Both the position numbers and the translations under genes were made by a program. From assembly GCA_963814865.1 (NCBI GenBank), contig CAWFEN010000007.1:124001-188000 (forward strand): 64,000 bases of DNA, in the 5' to 3' direction. The notes beneath the pieces were generated by a model, which worked only from the letters and a program-made list of their open reading frames with translations, ran no database searches and was not told where the DNA came from. The stretch comes from AP-15 sp963814865. GTDB taxonomy: Bacteria > Pseudomonadota > Alphaproteobacteria > ATCC43930 > CGMCC-115725. Below, one piece after another: positions 1 to 8,074 of this stretch; the stretch's first letter is position 1, and every line of letters begins with the position of its first letter.

Positions 1-297
1 GCGCTGCGGCGTCGCCTTGCCGGCGGCGCGCTCGTTTTTTTCGACGGGACGTTGTGGCGCGACGACGAGATGATCCGCCAGGGCGTCGGCGAAAAAACCG
101 GGCGGCGCATGGGACATATCAGCATGAGCGGGGCGGAGGGTGCGATCGCTGCCTTTCGCGATCTGGCTGTCGGCCGGCGGATCTTCATCCACATCAACAA
201 TTCGAACCCGGTCCTGCTCGAAGATTCGGGCGAGCGGCGCGAGGCCGAGGCGGCGGGGTGGGAGATCGCCTATGACGGAATGGAGGTGAGGCTGTGA
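1..297 (+). CDS. pqqB: PqqB, C-terminal part (cut by window edge)
   Basis: This is the last ~98 codons of PqqB, a metallo-beta-lactamase-fold protein of pyrroloquinoline quinone (PQQ) synthesis; in current models it hydroxylates the tyrosine of the processed PqqA-derived precursor. The frame is open from base 1. It shows the family C-terminal pattern VFFDGTLWRDDEM, then GHISMSG, then FIHINNSNP, where the His of the GHI and HIN segments belong to the metal site. The stop overlaps the pqqC start as GTGA, so the genes are translationally coupled. pqqA, the short precursor peptide, is not in the window. Identification rests on the motifs and on the pqqCDE genes that follow. Confidence 0.93.
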   Translation, partial: ALRRRLAGGALVFFDGTLWRDDEMIRQGVGEKTGRRMGHISMSGAEGAIAAFRDLAVGRRIFIHINNSNPVLLEDSGERREAEAAGWEIAYDGMEVRL

Positions 298-1037
298 GCG
301 AAGCCGTGCTGCCGCCTGCCGAGCTCGAAGCGCGGTTGCGCGAGATCGGCGCCGAGCGCTACCACCATCGCCATCCGTTTCACCACCTGATGCGCGACGG
401 CAGGCTCAACCGCAGCCAGATCCAGGCCTGGGCACTCAACCGCTATTATTATCAGGCGCGCATCCCGGCAAAGGATGCCTATCTCGTGGCCCGGCTGCCG
501 ACCCCGGCGCTGCGGCGCGAATGGCGCCGCCGCATCCTCGATCATGACGGCGACGACGAGAATACCGGCGGCATCGCGCGCTGGCTCAAGCTGACCGACG
601 GGCTCGGCCTCGATCGCGGCTACGTGATCTCGACCGCGGGACTGTTGCCGGGCACCCGGTTCGCGGTCGACGCCTATGTCAATTTCGTGCGCGACCGGTC
701 GCTGCTGGAGGCGGTCGCCTCGTGCCTGACCGAGATGTTCTCGCCGGAGATCATCGCCGAGCGGGTCTCTGGCATGCTGCAGAACTACGATTTCATCAGC
801 CGCGACACGCTGGCCTATTTCACCCCGCGCCTGACCCAGGCGCCGACCGATGTCGCCTTCGCCCTGTCCTATGTCAAGCAGCACGCCGACACGCCGGAAA
901 AGCAGGCTCAGGTGCTCGACACCCTGCGCTTCAAATGCGACGTGCTGTGGGCGCAGCTTGACGCGCTCTATTTCTCCTATGTCGAGCCGGGCCTGATCCC
1001 GCCCGGCGCCTTCGTCCCCGAAAAGACCCGGCCATGA
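294..1037 (+). CDS. pqqC: Pyrroloquinoline-quinone synthase PqqC
   Basis: PqqC carries out the last step of PQQ synthesis, ring closure and eight-electron oxidation of AHQQ using O2, without a metal. The 247-residue length is normal for the all-helical PqqC/TenA-like family. Recognisable motifs are YHHRHPFH near residue 23, the helix around NRYYYQARIPAKDA (residues ~49-62), and the C-terminal DVLWAQLDAL. The start is a GTG that overlaps the pqqB stop (GTGA), and the stop overlaps the pqqD ATG (ATGA). It belongs to the pqqBCDE operon that supplies cofactor to the two PQQ dehydrogenases in this window. Confidence 0.97.
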   Translation: MSEAVLPPAELEARLREIGAERYHHRHPFHHLMRDGRLNRSQIQAWALNRYYYQARIPAKDAYLVARLPTPALRREWRRRILDHDGDDENTGGIARWLKLTDGLGLDRGYVISTAGLLPGTRFAVDAYVNFVRDRSLLEAVASCLTEMFSPEIIAERVSGMLQNYDFISRDTLAYFTPRLTQAPTDVAFALSYVKQHADTPEKQAQVLDTLRFKCDVLWAQLDALYFSYVEPGLIPPGAFVPEKTRP

Positions 1038-1318
1038 ACGGCGGCGCGGTCGCGGGCATTACGGTGCTGCGCTTTGCCCCGCATGCGAAATTTCGTTTCG
1101 ACCAGGTGCGGCAGGCCTGGATCGTGCTGATGCCGGAGCGGCTGCTGCTGCCCGACGAGCAGGCGGTCGCGATCCTCCGCCTGGTCGACGGCGCCCGCGA
1201 CGCCGATGCGATCGTCGATGCGCTGAGCGCCGAATACGCTGCGCCGCGCGATGTCGTCGCCGGCGACGTGCTGGCGATGCTGCAGGATCTTCTCGACAAG
1301 AAAGTGCTGCGCGCATGA
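1034..1318 (+). CDS. pqqD: PqqD, PqqA peptide chaperone
   Basis: PqqD is a small RiPP-recognition-element protein that binds the PqqA precursor peptide and presents it to the radical SAM enzyme PqqE. The 94-residue product has the usual pattern: an N-terminal FDQVRQAWIVLMPERLLLPDE stretch (residues ~20-40) and a winged-helix-like body ending in a short amphipathic helix. It overlaps pqqC by four bases at its start and pqqE by four bases at its end, so all three are tightly coupled. In some lineages pqqD and pqqE are fused; here they are separate. Confidence 0.95.
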   Translation: MNGGAVAGITVLRFAPHAKFRFDQVRQAWIVLMPERLLLPDEQAVAILRLVDGARDADAIVDALSAEYAAPRDVVAGDVLAMLQDLLDKKVLRA

Positions 1319-2475
1319 TGCCGCCGGTGCGCGCCGAGGTCGGGCCGCCCGGGGTTCGGTTGTCGGGGGTCGAGCCGCCGCTGGCGCTGCTCGCCGAGCT
1401 GACGCACCGCTGCCCGCTGCGCTGCCCCTATTGCTCGAACCCGCTGGCGCTCGACCGCGCCGGCCGCGAGCTCGACACCGCTTCCTGGCAGCGGGTGCTC
1501 GGCGAGGCGGCGGCGCTCGGCGTTTTGCAGGTGCATTTCTCCGGCGGCGAGCCGCTCGCCCGGCGCGACCTCGCGACGCTCGTCGGTCATGCCGCCAGGG
1601 CCGGGCTCTACGGCAATCTGATCACCTCGGGCATCGGCCTCGATGCCGCCCGCATGGCGGCCCTCGCTGAGGCTGGGCTCGAACACGTGCAGATCAGCCT
1701 GCAGGATCCCGATCCGGCGCAGGGCGACCGTGTCGCCGGCCTCGCCGGCGCGCAGCAGCAGAAGCACCGCGCCGCGCGCCTCGTCCGCGACGCCGGCCTG
1801 CCGCTGACGATCAACGCGGTGGTGCACCGGCAGAACCTCGACCGGCTCCCCGAGATGATCGATCTCGCGCTGGCCCTCGGCGCCGACCGGCTCGAAATCG
1901 CCCATGTGCAATATTACGGCTGGGCCCTGCGCAACCGCGCCGCCTTGCTGCCGAGCCGGGAGCAGCTGGAGCGGGCGACGGCGCTCGTCGACGCCGCCCG
2001 TATCAGGCTCAAAGGCGTGCTGGCGATCGACTATGTCGTCCCCGATTATTACGCGCATCGTCCCAAATCCTGCATGGGCGGCTGGGGCCGGCGCTTTCTG
2101 AACGTGTCCCCGTCGGGCAACGTCCTGCCGTGCCACGCGGCCGAGACCTTGACGGGATTGCGCTTCCCGAATGTCGCCGAAGCGAGCCTCGCCGAGATCT
2201 GGCACGCCGATCCGGCGTTTGAACGGTTTCGCGGCACCGCCTGGATGCCTGAGCCCTGCCGTTCCTGCGAGCGGCGCGAGATCGACTGGGGCGGCTGCCG
2301 CTGCCAGGCTTTCGCGCTGACCGGCGACGCCGCGCGCACCGATCCCGCCTGCGCCCTGTCGCCCGACCATGCGCTGCTGGCGCTCGCCCGCGGCGAGGCC
2401 GCCGATGGCGGCGCCGATTTCGTCTACCGGCAATATTCGAGCGCCGCACGCCGGCCGCGCGAAACCATATCGTAA
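1315..2475 (+). CDS. pqqE: PqqA peptide cyclase PqqE (radical SAM)
   Basis: PqqE forms the Glu-Tyr carbon-carbon cross-link in PqqA, the first committed step of PQQ synthesis. The radical SAM cluster motif CxxxCxxC is at residues 33-40 (C33, C37, C40), and FSGGEPL follows near residue 75. The SPASM domain in the C-terminal third has CMGGWG, a C in VLPCHAA, and the CRSCERREIDWGGCRC cluster for auxiliary FeS centres. The length of 386 residues fits the family. The ATG overlaps the pqqD stop; a second ATG directly follows, so the start could be one codon later. Confidence 0.96.
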   Translation: MMPPVRAEVGPPGVRLSGVEPPLALLAELTHRCPLRCPYCSNPLALDRAGRELDTASWQRVLGEAAALGVLQVHFSGGEPLARRDLATLVGHAARAGLYGNLITSGIGLDAARMAALAEAGLEHVQISLQDPDPAQGDRVAGLAGAQQQKHRAARLVRDAGLPLTINAVVHRQNLDRLPEMIDLALALGADRLEIAHVQYYGWALRNRAALLPSREQLERATALVDAARIRLKGVLAIDYVVPDYYAHRPKSCMGGWGRRFLNVSPSGNVLPCHAAETLTGLRFPNVAEASLAEIWHADPAFERFRGTAWMPEPCRSCERREIDWGGCRCQAFALTGDAARTDPACALSPDHALLALARGEAADGGADFVYRQYSSAARRPRETIS

Positions 2476-2534
2476 CCAGGCGTGACTCGCCGGAACGGCA
2501 GGACCGCCCGCTCGTTCGGTCGGCGAGTTCCCGG

Positions 2535-2777
2535 GTGAACCCGTTCGTCGCCATCATCCTGATCTGCCTCAATACGGTGGCTCCGGCCGCCTGCGACGAG
2601 AAGACCGCCGCCGACGTGTTGTCGACCGGCGTTGAAAACGAGCTGTCCTGCGTCATGGGCTGGCAGGACGTCATCGCGCGCTCCGCGCTCGCCGCGGATA
2701 TCGGCAAGACCGCTTACGTCAAGACGCTGTGCCGGCGCCGAAGCGTCGAGCCGGCTCACCCAGTCGCGCCGCAGTGA
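2535..2777 (+). CDS. Small secreted Cys-containing protein in the PQQ operon
   Basis: An 80-residue protein with a GTG start and a clear N-terminal hydrophobic segment (MNPFVAIILICLNTVAPAA), so probably periplasmic. Three Cys are seen, two of them in the mature part (C39 and C66). It does not match a family I can name. It lies 59 bases after pqqE, and its stop overlaps the GTG start of the metallohydrolase gene (GTGA). The position suggests a role with the quinoprotein relay genes rather than in PQQ synthesis itself. Alternative starts cannot be excluded because no strong ribosome site is visible. Confidence 0.55.
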   Translation: MNPFVAIILICLNTVAPAACDEKTAADVLSTGVENELSCVMGWQDVIARSALAADIGKTAYVKTLCRRRSVEPAHPVAPQ

Positions 2778-3745
2778 CGCGCGTGATCACGACTCATCCT
2801 GCCGCGCATTCGCTCCGGACGATAGCCCTGTCGATGGCACTCGCGCTCGTCGTGCTGATTGCCGCAGCGGCAGCGAACGGCGCTGGAATAGTGCCGCTGG
2901 CGGTGACCGAGATCGCCCCCGGCGTCTTCGTTCACGGCGGGGTCCAACAAGATGCGTCGCCGGGCAATGCAGACGAGATCGCCAATATCGGCTTCATCCT
3001 CGGCGACAAGGAGGTCGCGGTCATCGATCCGGGCGGCAGCTACGAGGAAGGCCGCGCGCTGCGGGCGGCGATCAGGGTGCGCACTGCCTTGCCGATCCGC
3101 TATGTAATCATGACCCATGTCCATCCCGACCATATCTTCGGCGCCGCGGCCTTTCGCGGCGACCATCCCGATTTCGTCGGGCATGCGAAGCTCCCCGGCG
3201 CTCTCGCCCAGCGCGGCGAATATTACCTGCGCCGGCTGCGCGAAGCGCTCGGTGCGCGAGCGGAAGGCAGCGAGATCGTGCCGCCGACCCTGCTTGTCTC
3301 CTCGCGTCTCGATCTCGATCTCGGCGGCCGGCGGATCGACCTTTGGGCGCACGGCCCGGCTCATACCGATAACGATCTGACGATTTTCGACGAGAGGACG
3401 CGGACCTTCTGGCTCGCCGATCTGCTCTTTGTCGACCGCGTCCCGGTAGTCGACGGCAGCCTCCTCGGCTGGCTCAAGGAACTTGCGGCGGTGACGGCGA
3501 TCCCGGCGGACCGGGCGGTTCCGGGGCACGGCCCGATTTCCGTCGCATGGCCGCAAGCCGCGGCGCCCGAACGGCGCTATCTCGAAACCCTGGCGCATGA
3601 CACCCGCGCCGCGATAAAAGCGGGGATCGGGATTGCCGATGCGCCGCAGCATGTCGGCCAGTCCGAACGGGGGCACTGGCTGCTGTTCGACGATTACAAC
3701 GCGCGCAACGCGACTGCGAGCTACAAGGAGCTCGAATGGGAATGA
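2774..3745 (+). CDS. Quinoprotein relay zinc metallohydrolase (SoxH-related)
   Basis: A secreted metallo-beta-lactamase-fold hydrolase of the SoxH-related group found with PQQ dehydrogenases ('quinoprotein relay system zinc metallohydrolase'). After an N-terminal signal segment (residues ~14-36), the metal motif HxHxDH is at residues 115-120 (THVHPDHIFG), followed by the downstream metal-ligand regions GPAHTDND and VPGHGP. The start chosen is the GTG overlapping the previous stop; an internal ATG (MALALVV, base 2834) is an alternative. It is followed directly by a SoxYZ-like carrier, its usual partner. The substrate is not established for this family. Confidence 0.8.
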   Translation: MTRVITTHPAAHSLRTIALSMALALVVLIAAAAANGAGIVPLAVTEIAPGVFVHGGVQQDASPGNADEIANIGFILGDKEVAVIDPGGSYEEGRALRAAIRVRTALPIRYVIMTHVHPDHIFGAAAFRGDHPDFVGHAKLPGALAQRGEYYLRRLREALGARAEGSEIVPPTLLVSSRLDLDLGGRRIDLWAHGPAHTDNDLTIFDERTRTFWLADLLFVDRVPVVDGSLLGWLKELAAVTAIPADRAVPGHGPISVAWPQAAAPERRYLETLAHDTRAAIKAGIGIADAPQHVGQSERGHWLLFDDYNARNATASYKELEWE

Positions 3746-3757
3746 CCGCAAGGCCCG

Positions 3758-4621
3758 GTGCCGCTCGTCACCGAAAGATGCGTAGGGAGAAGGGCATGCG
3801 CAGTCGAGTCGTGCTCCTTGTTTCTGCTGCTCCTGCTCGCGCTGGGCGGAACCGCCGGCGCCGTCCAACCGACCGAAGCGGAGCGCGCCGCGCGCTGGGC
3901 CGATCTGCGCCACGCGATCTTCGGCAACCGCGTCGTCGAGGACGCCGGCGACCGCGTCGCGATCGACGCACCGGCGCGGGCTGAGGATGCCGCGATCGTG
4001 CCGGTGGCGATCCGGGTGGCCGAAGCGCTCGCTCCCGATGTCCGCGGCCTCTATCTCGTCATCGACGACAACCCGTCGCCGCTCGCCGCGCATTTCGTGC
4101 TCGGGCCGCTCGCCGATGCCCGGAAGATCGCGACCCGCGTGCGGATCGACGATTACACCTATCTGCACGCCGTTGCCGAAACCGCCGACGGCAGGCTCTA
4201 TGCGACGGCGCGGTTCATCAAGGCGGCCGGCGGCTGCTCGGCGCCGGCCACCAAGGATCAGGCGCTCGCACTGCAGCGGCTCGGCAAGATGAAACTGACG
4301 CTCGGCACGCGCTCGCAATCCGATATGCCGGTCGGCGCGAAGCTCCTGATCAGCCACCCGAACAATTCGGGCATGCAGATGGACCCGCTGACCCGCAACT
4401 ACATCCCGGCCGATTTCATCCAGACCGTCAAGGTCAGCTATGACGGGCAACCGGTATTCAAGCTCGAATCGGACATCGCGATCAGCGAGGACCCGGCCTT
4501 CAATTTCAGCTTCCGTCCGTCGAATCCGGGAAATGCGGGCGTGCTGACGGCGGAAATCCTCGACAGCAGCCAGCGGCACTTCACCCGGAGCTGGCCGGTT
4601 CCGGCGCCGCCGCAGATGTGA
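3758..4621 (+). CDS. Quinoprotein dehydrogenase-associated SoxYZ-like carrier
   Basis: A periplasmic fusion related to SoxY (N-terminal half) and SoxZ (C-terminal half). The SoxY swinging-arm cysteine is represented by GGCSAPA mid-protein, and the SoxZ-like half starts at KLLISHPNNSGMQMDP and ends at the SRSWPV-type terminus. These carriers occur next to PQQ dehydrogenases together with SoxH-like hydrolases; their cargo is unknown. The start is doubtful. A GTG at 3758 opens this frame, but the best ribosome site (AGGGAGAAGG) precedes an ATG at 3796 in another frame that begins a signal-peptide-like sequence. A one-base shift near 3820 would join the two. Confidence 0.78.
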   Translation: MPLVTERCVGRRACAVESCSLFLLLLLALGGTAGAVQPTEAERAARWADLRHAIFGNRVVEDAGDRVAIDAPARAEDAAIVPVAIRVAEALAPDVRGLYLVIDDNPSPLAAHFVLGPLADARKIATRVRIDDYTYLHAVAETADGRLYATARFIKAAGGCSAPATKDQALALQRLGKMKLTLGTRSQSDMPVGAKLLISHPNNSGMQMDPLTRNYIPADFIQTVKVSYDGQPVFKLESDIAISEDPAFNFSFRPSNPGNAGVLTAEILDSSQRHFTRSWPVPAPPQM

Positions 4622-4642
4622 GCCGGGCTGCCTCGCACTTCT

Positions 4643-4996
4643 TCACCGGCATTGCAGGTTCGCCTCGGCCTGGGCCTGGCGCAATTCCTTGATGACCGCC
4701 TTGATCTCGGGCGGATCGCGGAACAGCCCGACCCGCCCGCCGAGCCCGCCGCCGGCCTGCATGCTGAGCGCCGTTTCCGCCTGCTCGTATCGGGAATACG
4801 GCATCAGCCCGGCGATCGTATCGATCGCGCAGGAGCATTTCAGCAGCGCCAGGCGCGTGTTGCCGTTCGCCGCCATGCAGCCGATCACGTAATCCGCCCG
4901 TGTCGCGGTCGGGTAGTCGTTGTCCCGCGCGGCGGCCGTCCCGGCGGCGGCGAGCAGCAGCGCCAAAACCATGCTGCCGAGAAATCCCGCCCTCAT
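4643..4996 (-). CDS. Small periplasmic four-cysteine protein
   Basis: A 117-residue protein with a classic signal peptide (MRAGFLGSMVLALLLAAAGTAAA). The mature part has four Cys, spaced as C-x13-CSC and a last C next to the C-terminus (LQCR). I cannot name a family. Its ATG overlaps the stop of the upstream gene (ATGA), so the two form a minus-strand pair that points into the 3' end of the SoxYZ-like gene. Location inside a XoxF/PQQ island suggests a periplasmic helper of methanol oxidation, but that is inference from position only. Confidence 0.62.
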   Translation of the reverse strand: MRAGFLGSMVLALLLAAAGTAAARDNDYPTATRADYVIGCMAANGNTRLALLKCSCAIDTIAGLMPYSRYEQAETALSMQAGGGLGGRVGLFRDPPEIKAVIKELRQAQAEANLQCR

Positions 4997-5679
4997 TGCC
5001 GCATCCCCGTATAGGTCACCCGATCGGCGCTTGCCGGGGCGCCCCCGGCAACGCCGGGCAGCGATGCGCGAATCTCGTAGACCATGCCCGGCACCGAATC
5101 CGACAGCACGAAGCGGTAGGTCTTGTCGCGAAATGACGCGTAGCGCTCGATTTCGGGATCGTCGCGATACGGCTGCAGGACGATTGCTGTCGCCGGCTGC
5201 GCACGGCCGTCGATCGTGATCGAGACTTTGCTGATCTGCGCCCGGTCGACAAAGGCGTCGCGGATACGATTGCGGAAGTAGAGAGCCGATCCGCCGGTCG
5301 CCTTGTGCATGCCGAGCACATCCCATTCGAGGAAATACATGATCAGGGGATTGCCGTGGAAGGCGGCGACCGGCGGGAATTCCACCCGGCGAGCGCCGGA
5401 CAGAAACTCGACCGACACGTCCTTCGCCCCGTCCCCGTGCACGGCCCGGACGGCGAGCGACACCGAATCGTCGTAACTTCCCGGGCCATCGTGGCGAAAG
5501 GCGTAGTCGAGCGTGGCGGGACGCCGGATCCTGGCCAGATGATCGCTCTCGAACAACGCGATCTGCGCCGGGCTCAGGGAATTCTGATCGGCCGCCCGGC
5601 CGGGCTGCCGCAGCCCGGCGACCGACGCGACGACCACGACCGCACCAAAGACGATTGCCGGCAAACGCAAACCCGTCAT
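4993..5679 (-). CDS. Uncharacterised periplasmic protein in the xoxF region
   Basis: A 228-residue protein with an N-terminal hydrophobic segment (residues ~5-24), probably exported. No domain is recognised. The sequence has a conserved-looking core, FHGNPLIMYFLEWDVLGMHKATGG then YFRNRIRDAF, and a beta-rich C-terminus. It is the first gene of a minus-strand pair and overlaps the small four-Cys protein by four bases. It lies between the SoxYZ-like carrier and xoxF, so a role in quinoprotein-linked oxidation is plausible but unproved. Confidence 0.6.
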   Translation of the reverse strand: MTGLRLPAIVFGAVVVVASVAGLRQPGRAADQNSLSPAQIALFESDHLARIRRPATLDYAFRHDGPGSYDDSVSLAVRAVHGDGAKDVSVEFLSGARRVEFPPVAAFHGNPLIMYFLEWDVLGMHKATGGSALYFRNRIRDAFVDRAQISKVSITIDGRAQPATAIVLQPYRDDPEIERYASFRDKTYRFVLSDSVPGMVYEIRASLPGVAGGAPASADRVTYTGMRQ

Positions 5680-5785
5680 TACCCGCCCTCCGGCAGCGAT
5701 GGACCGCGCGGAACGCTCGGAGTAATCAGGGAGAGCGGCCGTGAGCACAAGATTTTCGAGCCGTCCCTGCGTGAAAGGATCTCTG

Positions 5786-5986
5786 ATGATCGTGCTCGTG
5801 CTGGTTTTCTGCCTCCGGTCGACGCCCGGCACCTGCACCGAGCAGCGGCCGGTGGCGGGTCTGTCCCCGCAGGCCTGCCTGATGCAGGGCGAGCAGTATG
5901 CGTCGGAATGGCTGGCCGAGCATCCGAAATGGATGCTCTCGGGCTGGCGGTGCGAGCGAAACGTGCCGCGGCAGCAGCCGGCCTGA
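5786..5986 (+). CDS. Small hypothetical Cys-containing protein
   Basis: A 66-residue product from an ATG preceded by AAAGGA. It has a hydrophobic N-terminus (MIVLVLVFCL) and a soluble part with the pattern C-T-E...QACLMQGEQYASEWLAEHPKW...WRC. Small proteins of this pattern (Cys, then Ala-Trp helix, HPKW, then WxC) are widespread in alphaproteobacteria, from memory, but have no known function. A GTG at 5741 in the same frame is an alternative start. It lies ~200 bases before xoxF. Confidence 0.55.
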   Translation: MIVLVLVFCLRSTPGTCTEQRPVAGLSPQACLMQGEQYASEWLAEHPKWMLSGWRCERNVPRQQPA

Positions 5987-6030
5987 ACCGCATCCTGCGC
6001 TGCGGCGGCGGGCGAATTGTTTACGCGCGC

Positions 6031-6059
6031 TTGTCGCAGGAGCCGAAGTGAAATAGCAT
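6031..6059 (+). promoter_or_regulatory. Candidate sigma-70-type promoter for xoxF
   Basis: TTGTCG (6031-6036), a 17-base spacer and TAGCAT (6054-6059) resemble -35 and -10 boxes, each with four of six consensus bases. The pair lies about 135 bases before the xoxF start in the only sizeable gap upstream of it. This is a pattern match by eye in GC-rich DNA, so it is weak. Confidence 0.25.
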
Positions 6060-6194
6060 CGGAACGATAAGGGATCGAGGCCGATCTCCGCGGCTTTGTT
6101 CTCGATTTCGTCTGCTGCTCCCGCGCTCGGCGGCCAGGGGGGGCGGCAGCGCGGCAAGGCCAAATAGGCTGTCGAACCAATCTGAGGGGAGGAG

Positions 6195-7988
6195 ATGAAG
6201 GCGATGAGACCATCTCGGTTATGGATTGCGGCACCCTTGCTCGCTCTCGTCTCGGGTGCGGCCAGCGCCAATGACGAGCTGATCAAGCTCCAGCAGGACC
6301 CCAACCAGTGGGTCATGCCGGCCGGCAATTATGCGAACACGCGCTACAGCGCGCTGGACCAGATCAACAAGGACAACGTCAAGAACCTGCGCCCGGTCTG
6401 GACGTTCTCGACCGGTGTGCTGCGCGGTCACGAAGGCGGCCCGCTGGTCATCGGGGACACGATGTACATCAGCACCCCGTACCCGAACGATGTATTCGCG
6501 CTCGACCTGAACCACAATGGACAAATATTGTGGAAGTACGAGCCGAAACAGGATCCGACGGTGATCCCGGTGATGTGCTGCGACACGGTCAATCGCGGTG
6601 TCGCCTATGGTGACGGCAAGATCTTTCTCCATCAGGCCGACACCACGCTCGTGGCGCTCGACGCGAAGACCGGCCAGGTCGTGTGGAGCGTCAAGGACGG
6701 CGATCCCAAGAAGGGCGAGACCGGGACGAGCGCTCCCCTGGTCGTAAAGGACAAGGTGCTGGTCGGCATCAGCGGCGGCGAGTTCGGGGTCCAGGCGCGG
6801 ATGACCGCCTACAACATCAAAGACGGCTCGTTGGCCTGGAAGGCTTATTCGGAAGGACCGGACAGCGAGACCCTGGTGGAGGCCAATACCACCCAGCTCG
6901 GCAGGCCGGTCGGCAAGGACTCGTCGCTGAAGACCTGGCAGGGCGACCAGTGGAAGATCGGCGGCGGCGGCACCTGGGGCTGGCTCTCCTATGACCCGGA
7001 GCTCAACCTGATCTACTACGGCTCGGGCAATCCCAGCACGTGGAACCCGGTGCAGCGACCCGGCGACAACAAATGGTCGATGACCATCTTTGCCCGCAAC
7101 CCGGACACCGGCGTCGCCAAATGGGTCTATCAGATGACGCCGCACGACCAATGGGACTATGACGGCGTCAACGAGATGATCCTGGCCGACATCAACGTGA
7201 AGGGCCAGCCAACCAAGGCGCTGGTGCATTTCGACCGCAACGGCTTTGGCTATACGCTCAATCGCGAGACGGGCGCGTTGCTGGTTGCCGAAAAGTACGA
7301 TCCCAAGGTCAATTGGGCCACCCATATCGACATGAAGACGGGCCGGCCGCAGGTGGTCTCGCAATACGCTCCGGGCGCCAATGGCGAGGACCACAACAGC
7401 AAGAACGTCTGCCCGGCCGCCCTCGGCTCGAAAGACGAGCAGCCGGCGGCGTTTTCACCGAAGACCGGTCTCTTCTATGTGCCGACCAACCACGTCTGCA
7501 TGGATTACGAGCCGTTCAAGGTCTCGTACACCGCCGGCCAGCCTTATGTCGGGGCGACATTGTCGATGTACCCGCCGCAGGGCGACAATAACCTCGGCAA
7601 CTTCATCGCCTGGGATGCGAGCGCCGGCAAGATCGTGTGGTCCGATCCGGAACCGTTCTCGGTGTGGTCGGGCGCGCTCGCCACGGCCGGCGACGTCGTG
7701 TTCTACGGCACGCTCGAGGGTTATCTGAAGGCGGTCGACATGCAGACCGGCAAAGAGCTCTACCGGTTCAAGACGCCATCAGGGATCATCGGCAACGTCA
7801 ACACCTTCACTCACGGCGGCAAGCAATACATCGCGGTGCTGTCGGGGGTCGGCGGTTGGGCCGGGATCGGCATGGCGGCCGGTCTGACCAAGGATACCGA
7901 CGGGCTCGGTGCCGTTGGGGCCTACAAGGCCTTGTCCAGCTATACCCAGCTCGGCGGCGTCCTGACGGTGTTCGGCCTCCCCGAATGA
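6195..7988 (+). CDS. xoxF: Lanthanide-type PQQ methanol dehydrogenase XoxF
   Basis: A periplasmic quinoprotein that oxidises methanol (and often formaldehyde) with PQQ and passes electrons to a c-type cytochrome. The 597-residue length matches XoxF. A signal peptide ends near SAASA. The vicinal cysteine pair that stacks on PQQ is at C128-C129 (VMCCDTVNRG). The catalytic Asp is D321 in WDYDGVNE; the Asp two residues later (D323) is the extra lanthanide ligand that separates XoxF from calcium-type MxaF, which has Ala there. The overall sequence is like the XoxF5 clade. A GAGGGGAGGAG ribosome site precedes the ATG. No mxaF, mxaI or mxaG-type MDH operon is present. Confidence 0.95.
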   Translation: MKAMRPSRLWIAAPLLALVSGAASANDELIKLQQDPNQWVMPAGNYANTRYSALDQINKDNVKNLRPVWTFSTGVLRGHEGGPLVIGDTMYISTPYPNDVFALDLNHNGQILWKYEPKQDPTVIPVMCCDTVNRGVAYGDGKIFLHQADTTLVALDAKTGQVVWSVKDGDPKKGETGTSAPLVVKDKVLVGISGGEFGVQARMTAYNIKDGSLAWKAYSEGPDSETLVEANTTQLGRPVGKDSSLKTWQGDQWKIGGGGTWGWLSYDPELNLIYYGSGNPSTWNPVQRPGDNKWSMTIFARNPDTGVAKWVYQMTPHDQWDYDGVNEMILADINVKGQPTKALVHFDRNGFGYTLNRETGALLVAEKYDPKVNWATHIDMKTGRPQVVSQYAPGANGEDHNSKNVCPAALGSKDEQPAAFSPKTGLFYVPTNHVCMDYEPFKVSYTAGQPYVGATLSMYPPQGDNNLGNFIAWDASAGKIVWSDPEPFSVWSGALATAGDVVFYGTLEGYLKAVDMQTGKELYRFKTPSGIIGNVNTFTHGGKQYIAVLSGVGGWAGIGMAAGLTKDTDGLGAVGAYKALSSYTQLGGVLTVFGLPE

Positions 7989-8016
7989 GCGTCGGATAAG
8001 CACTGAAGAAAACGCC

Positions 8017-8057
8017 AGGCCGGCATCTCCGCTACCGGGGTGCCGGCCTTTCTTCTT
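8017..8057 (+). terminator. Rho-independent terminator between xoxF and xoxG
   Basis: Inverted repeat AGGCCGGCATC / GGTGCCGGCCT (11 pairs with one G-T) around a ~10-base loop, followed by TTTCTTCTT. It lies 29 bases after the xoxF stop and before xoxG, so it could give strong xoxF message with partial read-through into xoxGJ. Confidence 0.72.
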
Positions 8058-8074
8058 GCAGCCCGCTGGTCGTC

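Noticed and set aside
931..2433. 500-codon minus-strand frame across pqqC-pqqE
   Set aside because: Shadow of the pqq genes; it lacks family sequence and conflicts with three confirmed coupled genes.
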